The notes under the pieces are model-generated. The model was not told where the DNA came from and did no database searches. It worked only from the letters and a program-made list of their open reading frames with translations. Shown in pieces: positions 49,501-61,300 of a DNA stretch of 64,000 nucleotides. The position numbers were made by a program, and so were the translations under genes. Positions within the stretch are counted from its first letter, which is position 1. Each line of letters opens with the position of its first letter. The DNA lies in the NCBI GenBank assembly GCA_963969595.1, contig OZ018418.1, forward strand, positions 749,001 through 813,000. Direction: 5' to 3'. Source of the stretch: Neckera pumila (taxonomy: Eukaryota; Streptophyta; Bryopsida; Hypnales; Neckeraceae).

Positions 49501-52500
49501 GCGGTATGGTTGAATGTGGGATGCATTGTCCAAAAAGAATGCATGCATTGCTCCTTGTAATTCTTCTGATAGAAATTTGGATTTCCCTTTCCCTTCCAAA
49601 ATCTCGTCCACCATGCTTGGCTCTTCTTTATCATCCCAGACTCTTCGAGAAGTCAATTTGTATTCCGTCATGTACTCAGTTATGAAACCGAGTGCTTCTT
49701 CTGCTTCATAACCTTGGGCTATACTACCTTCCGGTTTAGCCAAATTCTGAACATACCCTTTCAAATTTTTGAAGTACCGTTCGTAAGGGTACATCCACCT
49801 CGTATGAATGAGACCACACAAATACAATTCCTCCACCAAATGATTGGGCAAGTGTGACATAATATCAAAGAATGTAGGTGGCATCTCCTTTTCTAACATA
49901 CACATTGTCTCTGCTGTATCTGCTTGTAGTTCCTCTTTTTCATTTCGATTCACAGTCTTCGCACACAGCTTCCTAAATACCCTACCCAAACGTATGATTC
50001 TCAGATTCTTCAAGATACGTAGAACCTTGGCTTTATCATTTGCTGTTAATACATAAGATGCATTTGGCATCCGCAGTTGATCACCATTTACGCCATGCGC
50101 TTGCAAATGCAAGTGAGGTCGGATGCCACGGGCTTGCATATCTGCTCTAACAACACGACTATCCTTCTCGCCCATGAAGGTCCTCAGTATATTCTTGGAT
50201 AAATTCTTCTCGCAATGCATTGCATCCAACACATGACGGACACGAAGATTCTAAAATTCATAAACCACATGAGCATGGCATCAGCTTCTTTAACATTTTT
50301 CAAACTACATATACAAACATATTCACACATGACAACATCCCTCCTAAATACAGTAATCATTCAATCCTTTCTCCCACACCAATCTACCAATTCAACATCA
50401 GAGATACATTGATACTGCATATGAAAAAATGAAGTACTGGACATCACCTCATATTCCATGTTAGTTTACGGCACATGTGTACCATTGTTCCATTGCAACA
50501 TTCCGTGAACTCAAAACATACTCTAAGTTCATTAAAAATTCATTGCTTCATGCCCTACCTTCAGTCTACTCTGGATAGCCTCTCATATGAGGCAAATGAC
50601 ATCATTCTCCACTCTTTAAGTAGTCCAAGAATGAGTTAACTTTTTATTCTTTCAAGAGAAATGAAGTTGTACATTCAGAGTTTCCATGTGAAATCCAGAC
50701 AATCAATTTTGAACAAGTTAAAAAAAACTTAATATCAAAAAACTAGTCTTCTCGACAGGAATTTCCATTTTTGTTGGACAAAAATTCTTGTTCTCACAAT
50801 AATCACTTCCACTGACTTCATTATACCAACATCAGAATTTCATGTGCTGCAAAACATTCCTTATGCTTTAAACATGCAGCCTTGCAAACAGAAAAGACAG
50901 TGTGCAAATCATACCATCCTACATTGAAGTCAGTGTCAAAGACTGAACACCTAATCTGCCTTACTCATTTCAAAAAATTACTTGACAGTAAAGAACATCA
51001 CAATCACTCTGTTGCTTGCAATTGAAAAAGAATGACATAGACTGAAAGATATTTGACGACTAGCCTTCTTTACTTTCTAGTTCCCAAGATTAGCTTACAA
51101 ATTATTCTCTTTCTCATTGAGAAAATGTTTATTCATAGGGGAAATAAAAAAGGAAATAGTGCTGCCTTCACCCTCTCTAAATACATAGTGCTGGACCTAA
51201 AATGCTTTTGACATACAAAATATCAATGTCAACCACCTCTATGTGCTAAGAGGAAGATATTTAGTAATGTTAATACAGAACTTTGTGTGTCACTGTTCCT
51301 AACTTCATAAATAAGTTCTGTTCCAGCTCACTGAAATGGAAATTACTCAATCAGTAAATTTAGAAGACCACACAAGTTAGACGATGATGAAGTATTTCAA
51401 TGTTTCAAAAATAAAATAAAAACAGAAGAATACTTACCTTCCAATAAGGGAGCAAAAAAAAAATACTACAACATTTAACGCCATGCAGCTTCACGGGGTC
51501 ATCATCTCCATTCTCCACTCTTCCATTTGATATAAAAGATTTATGCTGAGTATCCCAACGATGTACTTCTTCCCCTATTGGTCGTGCTGGTGGTAATTCT
51601 CACTCTTGATGGTTGTTGAAAGATGCCCTTGCTCTACAAAAACTATGATTTTTGTGCAAGAACCGTCTTCCCCCTAAGTATATCATTTTTCCTACTAACA
51701 GTGCATATTCACTGCAAGTTTGCGGTCCACAAAGAGGACAACCTTTGTACCCGTGCACTTGTTGTCCTGATAGAAGTCCGTACGCTGGAAAATCGTTCAC
51801 AGTCCACAGCAACAAACCTCTCAAAGTGAAGTTCCTCTCTCCCTCTGGCTTTGACATGTCCACTACAGGTACTCCGTCCCACAGCTTCAACAAATTGCAA
51901 ACTAAAGGAGCTAAAAATACATCTATATTCTCAGCTGTGGGTGCTTTTGGAGCTAGGATTAAAACAGCTAGGGAAATAAAGAATTTCTTAGTTAACAACC
52001 ACGGAGGGAGGTTGTATATTGTTATCAATAGAACCCAGGTGGAATGCTTCATAGCATTATTCTTAAATGGTACGACTCCATCACCTACTAAGCCTAGTCT
52101 CAAATTGGTTAGTACTGAAGCAAAGTCGGGATAAGCTTCATCTATTGCCTTCCATTGATCATTGTCAGCTACAGAAAACATTTTTCGACTGTGGGATTTG
52201 TTCCTACTGTACCAGGTCATATGCTTAGCTAATTCTGGACATCTAAACAATCGGAGCATGTGCTTCAAAATGTCAAAGTAACGAACAATACGGACAGGAA
52301 CTTTTTTCGTGCCTTCAACATACCGTGAACTACCACATGTAGGACAGCTGTTCAAGTTCTCATTATCTTCTTCATACAAAACATGTCCATCAGGGCAACA
52401 GTGGACTTGCCTATGTTTTAGACCCCATTTCATGAGAATGCTTCTCACTTCGTATGCTGTTCTTGGAAAACAGTTCAAAGTGGGCAACAGATCCCTAGCG

Positions 52501-53367
52501 AGCCAAGTCAGCAATGCATCTACAAACGTGTTCGGCACCAAGTATAGACTGCAGAGGGAGAATAATAAAATTGCGCACTGAAGGCGATTAACCTTACTTT
52601 CGTCAAAGACTTTCTCTGTTGATTGTCGTAGAAGGCTTTCCATAATGACTTCGTTGACATCCTCCTCTTCAAAATGATTCTCAGCATTGCCACATTCTTC
52701 TTCACTATCGTTGAGAACTGAATCATGAATCTGATCTACACGAGCAAACGCATCGCGGGCCATACTCTCTATGTCAATGTCATTTGTTTGTGGCCACGTA
52801 TATGCACCCTCTTCTTCGTCTTCCTCGAGGTCCCGGTATGCTTCCTCTTCTTTGTGCGGATGAGGAGCTGGACCCCTCACATTTCGACCATCCATAGTCT
52901 GTATGTTTTAGATTAAAAATTAGATCTTCCATTTCATTCTCTTGCATACAGTCAATTTAAACCAACAATAAGTGGGTAGGACTTCAATGTGCAATGTTCA
53001 GTCTAACAATTAAAAAAATACACATGCTGTATTTGTTAACTTAGAAAAGAGTGATGACATGCATAAGACAAGGTACATATTGAATTTGCATGCGGATTAC
53101 ATCTTTCAATTCAAAACCTTTGAGAAAAAAAAAGGTACTTCATGTATTCTGAACCACGCTTCTTCAAAAAGTACTAAAAATTCTTACCATTATTGGAAAA
53201 ATAAGGTAAGGATCGCGTCCATTCCTGACATGATGTTGAGCGACCCTCTCCATTTTCTGGACTCGTCCACCCCGGCATCGAGTGCAAGCACATGGGTACT
53301 CTGCCAATCCAAGACAACTGGCAATGGAACGTTCTATATGGTAAGCCGAGCTCAAATTTCCTGCCAT
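46581..53367 (-). pseudogene. CACTA TNP2-type transposase (nearly complete, decayed)
   Basis: The exon model on the minus strand is 53367-53188, 52898-51438, 50250-49499 and about 47467-46581. Exon 1 holds the transposase-associated zinc-binding start (YPCACTRCRGG...VAQHHVRNGR). Exon 2 carries an acidic linker, CCPDGHVLYE, CPTCGSSRYVEG, MLRLFRCPELAKHM and YKGCPLCGPQT. Exon 3 carries VRHVLDAMHCEKN, PPTFFDIMSHLPNHLV, RWMYPYERYFKNLKGYV and KPEGSIAQGY. Exon 4 is the DUF4216-like end (YRSMYAYGYHFR, VVLLICDFV, DEWGFTMANFRAR). This is the element's cut-and-paste transposase. Defects: TGA at 51602-51600, TGA at 47308-47306, a one-base deletion near 46850, and an apparent loss of about 45 residues after ILKNLR (near 50012), where most relatives carry a GLKSHDCHVLMQ-type block. 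Introns are long (1.2 and 2.0 kb). Confidence 0.8.
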
Positions 53368-53499
53368 CTCATAACACTCTACAAAAACAAATGCATTTCA
53401 CGTCAATTCCACATCTTCAAATGCCTAATAGAAGTTTAACCTGTTTGCCAATGTACTATTGCTTCGGATCATCATGCATGCGTGTAATTTTGTTTAATT

Positions 53500-54680
53500 A
53501 TCAGCAGAACACATATTCATGTCATTGACATTAAACATCAAATTGGAAATCATACATTGTTAAAAGACAATATGGAGCACTAGTAACTGTCAGCAAGCAG
53601 TCGATGAAGTTAGCAGACAGAAAGTATTAAACCTCTCCAACTACAACTTCAGTGGCATTCTTAATTATCAACGCAATTCTAAGTTTCAGTACACATTCCA
53701 CATACTTGCTTCAAGGGAAATTGTCTTAGACTCAGAGGTCTAACATTCAATACAACTTTGTATTTATTGCAATGAAGAGTACATTTGAACTCAGTAAATT
53801 GAAAACTCTCCACATTCTAGTTGATGTAAAAAATGTTTAGTCAAAATTTTCATTTCAAATAAAAATTTAATCAATGCAATTTTAAAATAAAAAGGGCTAC
53901 CATTACTTCTTTAATTGATATGCAAACCATTTCAAGTTCACATTCACACAGACTATGACTTCTACATGTCACAATTGCATAACATTTGCATTAGTTTTCA
54001 CTATTTTTTCCTTTTTAGACTTCTACGTGTCACCATTGCAAAACATCTGTATTAGCCTTCAGACCTTTACTATGTTTTCTTTCATTTTTTCAGTGTGGAA
54101 CTTCATTTCAATACATGCACAATAAAACAAAAAAAAGGATGTCTTGAATTTTCAAGTTCAATACCTGGAATAATGCTGAATACTCACGTTCAAGGGAAAA
54201 AAAAAGTGTTTAGAAAAAAAAAAAAAATGCATTTCCCTTATTTCTATCCTAATCATCCATGAGACATTGACAATTGCAAACTCTTCACTAATCCAATCAT
54301 ACTGAAAACTTTAGTATCTCACATGAGGATCTTGCCACTTTTTCAATCTTCACGGAACCCAATGTTTCGTTGCAATTTCCATCACATTATTCAAATTTCC
54401 ATGACTGTTAGGTCATGAAGACTTTTCGGTGTGTGACTTGCAGTAATGAATATTTATTTGAAAAATCAACATGATAAATAACGCAGACAATTCAAACGGT
54501 GCTTGCATGAGATGAAAAAGCCAGCAAGCGCTGCTTCTGGAAAAAAGAAATGCAATGCGGTCGTTCTTCATTTAGCAACACCATGCCAAAAGGTAATGTC
54601 AAGTGCAGACCAAAAATTTGTGAATGCCGTTCTGCTATCATTGAAATCCAACATTACTTCTCAAATAAAGAATTGCTTAC
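53500..54680. other. Spacer between the two minus-strand CACTA genes
   Basis: AT-rich, with short open frames only on either strand. No exon with both splice signals and coding character was found here. Confidence 0.35.
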
Positions 54681-57600
54681 CTCGTGTGATCTCCTAAACA
54701 GGTGCACCCAGACCTCCACCTCCTATTGCAGTTTAAGCGACTAAATACTCTCTGAAAAAATAAAAAGACCCGCAATAGTCAACAGTCATGTACATTCACA
54801 AAGAAATATCAAATGCACATTGCATGTCCACTTTCTTCAATGAAACAAACAATATACTTTAAGAGCACTAAGTGTACATTCCAATTCACTGCAGATGCGA
54901 CGTACGTCAATACGCATGACATTGGTTTCCTGCACTGCGACTGGAGTTGACATCTTCCTCATCACTCTGCTTTACTAGAAAAGAAGGCTGCTCTTCCAGA
55001 GTCTTTGCCTTTTCCAGAATTACTTTGGAATGCTACAACATCTGCACTACTTGTTTCTTCAACTTCACCTTTTTACTGTTTTTAAAGTCATCCCAATGGG
55101 GGCGAGCTAACACTCCTATCATGACATGCTGCGTGAAAGCGCAATTGAAGTGCACTTTAGCATATTGAGAATGCAAAACGACAATGTAAATGCCAGTGCA
55201 GTTCTAGGTTTGCATGCTCTCATTTCCATTTTTTCCAACTTCTTCTATTCATGCGTTTTGGTATTAATCATTCCAAAAAGTAGATTCCACGAATCTCAGA
55301 TCTTAATTAACATTCCTTGCACCACAGATTACGATTGAAAAGCTCATGAAGAGCACGTTCCAGCCCTTCTGGGGGCTCTGATCGAACACTATGACATCTG
55401 AGACTATCAGTTCAAAAAAAGCAAAAGGACTCTTGCAATGACATGTACCTGTACATGATGAAGAAGAATTCATTTACATGATTGTATGTCCTCCAAGTGA
55501 CACAATTCACAAGTCTGTTGCCTTTTGAAGAGATAATGGAATTTCCCCCAATATCATGAATGTGGTTGGAGAAAGGTTATGAACCAACTGACTTGAAATG
55601 TACAGAAAAGTATATTGAATACTCTCCTTCACTGACGTAAAGGTTCTTCAAATTTTTTTGACAATTCTGCATGAACCAGTCCTAGAATTCAGTAGTGTCA
55701 CATCCATACAGTGCGGATTCAGTGGCATGAGTTCCAACAACTCAATGTACAAGTATCAACTATGACAAATGAAGTGCCAGCAATCTTCTGTGAGTTTCAT
55801 CTTCAAGGCCTTCATCATGTGCTGCATCATATGTGCAATGTACATAAACCTTAACTACGTGCTTCCAAACTGCAAGAAAGCATACAGCGGACACTGAAAA
55901 AAAATTTTGAACATTGAAGAAGGACCACGGAAAGCAAAGAATTGATGACCACATATTAATGCCACCAAGAATTTTTACAGCAAACGCTGTCCTAAACAAC
56001 TTTCTTCTTCAAGGACTTCAAAAATGCCTTCAATCACTGTTAGAATTTCAAATTCCAAGTACGTATGGCGTCGCTCTCAGAAAACAGCAAGTACACAACA
56101 GTAGAGCAATTGAAGATGAACTTCGCACATGAACAACTAGAAAATTGAGTTTTTCTTGTTAACATTCACTTAATCAATGAATGTAATATAAGAGCATTGG
56201 ACAAAACTGACATGAGGATGCTGGACTTAATTACTTAGACTTCTACTTAAAAAAAAAAAAAAATTCATGCAATTTTTAAACGGATGTTCCTGGGAGATGT
56301 GTTCTCCGCCCTTGTACTTTGAGTAAACCGGAGAATTATAACTACGTCCAGTGATAAGAAAAACATAAGAATACAACTTATAAATTTATTCAATGACTTT
56401 TACAAATCTAATATACTGTAGAAATGATTAATACCTAAAAGAGGATTAATCAATTGCATTCCATTTAAAATTTAAAGTTCCGGAAAATTCCTTGAATTGG
56501 CATCAGCAAGTAAGAATAAGTTGTGGGCAGTATCCGCTAACTCTGTTTCCCAAAATAACTATGTATATGCATTTCCACTCATTCTCTTCAGGCGTTAAGA
56601 AGAATCATCTCTTTTCAAAAAAAAGATGTCATAGTTTTACTGTACATAACCAAACTCTGTAGTCTTGAAGTCACAATGCCTCTAGGTTCAATAGACCTTT
56701 CCACTTCATTGGTAAGGTAAAATCTATGAATTACACCAGAGGTCTGAAAAGAATTCACAAGTTCCGTTCAATTTTTCAAGGCAGGTAATTGACTCAAACA
56801 AACCAATGCCCACAATCACGTCATTTGCCTAGCAAATGATTTTGTTGCTCCTACATAAAAGAAAAAGAAGACTAAGGCAACATATTCTTTTAACCTGCAC
56901 TTATACATTAACTTTCTGTTGAATTGAGAAAAACATTTCCAGAAACAATCCTGACGGATGTAGTCGAACAACTTAACAGTTTCGACTTCGTGAATTGACA
57001 TTGACTGCTAAATGTAACTACAATGCAAATGAATGCTGCATTTTTCCATAAATGTAGAAATCACAAATGCAATCAAAACTAATCACAAATGGACTCAAAC
57101 ATATCAAATCACCAATCATTGTAACGGCTTCATAAATAAGCATCAAAACCAGGTATCAAGAACATCACTATATTGTATTTTGAGCTTCGAAAAGCATGCT
57201 ATCATCTTGTTGCAATTGTCCGTAAACCAAAGTACACGATAGCACTCCTACGTTGTAGAACTTATGAGTAAATCATAGTGCACAACAGGACTCTTACCTC
57301 ATATAACTTGAGCGGAAACCGAAGTACAGGGTAGGATTCTATTGTTTTTGTGTAGAAAAAACAGTAGTGCCAAATCAAGTCAATTTCTCCTCGTGGAACA
57401 CACTGAAAGTAGTACTCTTTGCTGTACAGATGCCGATTCCGACCCCAAACGAGGTTCTCCGCCTGAAAATCATCAAACACAATGCTCAGCGTTTACAAGA
57501 CGCACTCCACCACAAGCACTCAGTGTGAGTTTTACAAAACACCACCTTCGACACCTTCTAAAATCCTAGCTTCATTACCTACTTTGTTATAGCGCAAACA

Positions 57601-58120
57601 AGAGCAATAGAAAGTTACAGCACAACGTTTAATTAGAGAGGAGGTCTGCAACAATTTTCGTGAAAGCAATGTTGCGTACCTGTAGAGTTTTGAAATGTCT
57701 TTTGGCACCGCCTGATACACCGAAAGTCTCGCTGTCGTCCATGTTCTCATTCATTGACTACAAAACGAAACCAAAATTAGTGCACGCCACATGAAGCCAT
57801 CTGTTAGAACTAACTGTGAAAACGGCTTAGAAAAGGAATACCTTTCGTTTTTTCTACACAAAGAAGATTATGTTTCAGTAAGGCGAAAGTTATAGACAAA
57901 GCAGTGGGAGAAGGTAACTTACATTCGTAAGATGTTTGCAAGGGTTTGGAAGCATTGGAACACCTTGCACTAGAGCAGGTGAAAAGTCCTCAATGCGATT
58001 GAAGCTTCCTCTGCCACATGCATTGTTTAAAATAGAGTCTTTCTTCTTCGACCCTCGGAACATGTGCCTTGTTGGCAACCCTAAATTGGGAGAGGTGGAT
58101 GAAAAAGGGAATAGTACCAT
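54681..58120 (-). pseudogene. Second minus-strand gene of the CACTA-like element, unknown family
   Basis: Exons 58120-57923 (ATG start), 57757-57680, 57462-57298 and 57004-56895 have good splice signals and matching phases, and together give 183 codons with no stop. Features include MFRGSKKKDS, IEDFSPALVQG, LVWGRNRHLYSKEYYFQC and IHEVETVKLFDYI. One or two exons near 56780-56650 are uncertain in frame. Exon 55893-55449 stays coding-like through TAG 55762, TGA 55744, TAG 55684 and TAA 55579 and ends in VTWRTYNHVNEFFFIMY. Exon 55106 to about 54938 has TAG 55035. Exons 54929-54858 and 54751-54681 follow. No family is recognised. It starts back to back with the rightward gene, so an accessory transposition protein is plausible; it could also be spliced to TNP2. 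Confidence 0.5.
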
Positions 58121-58394
58121 ACTTGCGTGTTCCTCTACTTAATTTCATGCTCACAGCCGCCTTGTCCCCATACGTGCAATATTGTAGTTTTTTGTCTGCG
58201 CTGAACTTGTAATTACTCCAATTTTGTTAAGTTTGGTTTGTAGTCGTGAAGGTAATGTGTTTTGTCCGTTGAAATTGCTTCAGTTCTACGCAGTGGTCTA
58301 CATGCCACTATCGGAAGACAATATATCAACGGTTCACTGGAAGTCACCCTGTTTTTCCGTATTGTATGACGATTGTATGTTTGTCACATTGCAG
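58121..58394. promoter_or_regulatory. Probable bidirectional promoter
   Basis: This ~275-bp gap lies between the leftward ATG at 58120 and the first coding exon of the rightward gene (acceptor at 58394). A donor GTAATG at 58252 suggests a short non-coding first exon to the right. Strand composition also switches here, from C-leaning on the left to G-leaning on the right. No TATA box is obvious. Confidence 0.45.
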
Positions 58395-61300
58395 TTACGA
58401 GCAGCTGAATAGGCGGGCACTAGAGGACGCTGAACTATACTTTTGGACTAGTCGAGTCAAAACTCCTTCTCCACCGCCCTATTCCGATTCAGAGCAGGAG
58501 GAGAGAGACCTATAGTCTCCACACAATGAAGATGAAGGGTGAACTTCTATTGAACGTGCACAAACTCGAGGAGGTTCTCGTGAAAAGGCACCCAAAGAGC
58601 CTTGCTCGGTAGTGGTAGCCGTTGTTTCGAGCGACTCTGAAGAAGATTTTTGTACATGTGATGACAGAGTACAACACTTGAAGAAGGATGATTTCTAAGT
58701 TACTTCAACTGAGGACACCTCCCAAGACTCAGACTCAAACTTCCATGCAAGCGACGCCAGTAGTGATATTGACAGCACCGTAAGTGCGAGTTCAACAGAG
58801 TTGTTACAGAGTGACAAAGACTCCTAGGTGCCCAATAGCGTGAAGGAATCAACCAAAAAAGATTTTGGCTTCATGCGTAGGATTACAAGAAACACATTGA
58901 AGACCACAACGAACACAACCAACGACGCAGTTCCTGAAGAGGTAAATGATTCTTAGACTTTGTTTGCATTGGTTAAAGTTCAAGTTGTCACTGCAGTTGT
59001 CGTTATTGCAGCAGTGACTTCTTTGTGTTGTCGAGGTTTGCTATGCCTGTGTGAAGTTCTCAGTCGCCCAACTGCAAATATCACCCCACCTGACGAGTGT
59101 TGAGATTGAAGAGTGTAGGGTATATTGGATTCATGACGTCTGATACCCACGAAGTTTTTTATTGTAGACACTTAGTTATATAGTATTCTGTTTTCAATTC
59201 AATGGCGCCATGCTAAATTATCTTTTGCAAAGTTTGTTTAGGTTGTAATCATTGAGTACTTGGTTGGCAGACCAATGCAATAATTTGTAGGTCCTTTAAT
59301 TCTTTTCAATTCAGAATTTCTAACTACAATTTCCCTTATATACACTCCATTTCTCCAGTCTGGAAAATGTGAAGGAAGACTTTATTTCTTGCAAATCATT
59401 TGCTTGAACATTAGAGTACCATATTGCTGGTGTAGGAAAATTACATAGTATATATGAGATGTGCTCAAGATCGCCTTCTGCTTTCATAGGGAAGCCGACC
59501 GATAAGTGTGAAATGTATGAATGTACTTTCAGTGTAGTAGAATTGTGCTCATTTTTCCATTATTGTTTATGGTCAAGGATGGACCCTGATTCAAAAAGAA
59601 GGTTTCTTATTGTATTGAAAGTTTGCACTAAATTGGCGAAACTAAGACAAGGTTTCCCGAATACAAGAATGAAGTCTAATCTTGTGGTCTATAGTAGGAC
59701 GTCCTTGATATTCTTTGTGCTCGTCTTGGTGATTAATTGTTTCACTCTCACTGCAATTTCTTGTAGTTCTTTCATATTCAGTGTTAGACTTTGAAATCTT
59801 GAACTTCCTCGTGTATTTTGTTGTCCTCCAGGTTGAGAACGTAGAAATCATGACTTCTGCGGAAGAGGCTACTGCGACGGAACCGTTTTCCGGAGGAGGT
59901 CAAAACTTTGCTTTGAGGAGGAGACGAACGGGAGCAAGTGCTGAAATCCAAGTTCGTGGAAGGAAAAATTCAGACCAGAGAGCTCCTGCAATTCTAATTG
60001 GGAGTTCAGGAAAACAGAAGTTAGTGGGCAAGCAAGTTGACGGTGTTACATTCAAGAAAAATGGGAAAAAATTGTCGCCTGCAGTGGAGAAGTTGGTTTT
60101 TGGCAAATCACCGATCTCTGTGCCAAACGCAGAGGAACTTCGTCGCAAGAGAGAAGAGGACACACTGAAATGTGGAAGAGCAATGCAAACTGTGAAAACT
60201 ACCTCCAACAAAGGCCGTCCTCTTGGAAAGAAAAACATTGACAAACAAAACATTTCTTCGGAGAAGGAGGGAAAGTCAGCATTGCCAGAGAAGTCTGCAG
60301 ACCCTTCTCGGAACTTGTCATTACTTCATAAATCGCCTAGTGAGTCATTAACCTTTCATTTGTTATTACCTTCATTGTATGTGCATGACCTCTTTCAATT
60401 ATGAATGCTTGAATGCTTGAATTCCTTCATTTTGCAAGTTTTGACAGCAGCGGAGATAAAAATGAAGACGACTTTGGTGGCCAAGAAAGCAAAGAAGAGG
60501 GAACTCGAATGCGCCAGACGGATGCAGAAGACAAAGAAACAACACTATTGAATCAACAGTCCAAGCAAACATCAAATGGGTCGAAGAGAATACTCTCACC
60601 GGTCATGGTAGACAAAGCTTTGGAAAAGGACCTTAACTTCCAACCCGTCAATGCTTCTCCAAATTTGAGAGGAAATGCAATTATCCAATCCCGCAATCCA
60701 TCTCCAATGTGGGACCCACGCGAGAAGTTACAGGTCAGTGTTTTTACTGGTAGCTTGATTTGGTCAGTACCTTCTCTGCTTTGCTAAAACTAGATGTGGC
60801 ATTAATAAGCTACAGTTTCAATTCAGTCTGTTGCCGTCCATTGAATGAAACTATCGTGGAAGTGAGGTGATTGACAACCTCTGCATAGCATGTTCTCATT
60901 TTTGAAGACAGAAGCGGAAATAAATTTGGTTTCCAACCAAAGACTATGACAATATCTACTTCATGATAATGATGAATTCTATATGGAGGAATTTGTGTAG
61001 CAAAAAAACACTGAGGATGAAGGTGAAGTGATCTTGTTGTCTTCAGGATTATGCACTGGCCATTATTTTTTGTCAATCGCAGGATTATACAAAGGAAAAT
61101 CCCGTGTACATTTGATGTAGACCATGTGGACGTAAATGCAAAACAGATTGAAAGATATGGAGATGCGCATGTATGAGTTCACTCATGAAATAGACAGTGT
61201 TTAAGAGATGTAAGGCATGTCAGTAACTTTTGCTTCTGTCAAGTATTTGCCTTACTTGCCCTGTGCTCTTGCAGAGTTTTTCAAGAAGTAGAGGAATGTG

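Noticed and set aside
59459..59794. 111-codon open frame as a separate gene
   Set aside because: It lies in the intron before exon 59832, has no recognisable motif and no start or splice context.
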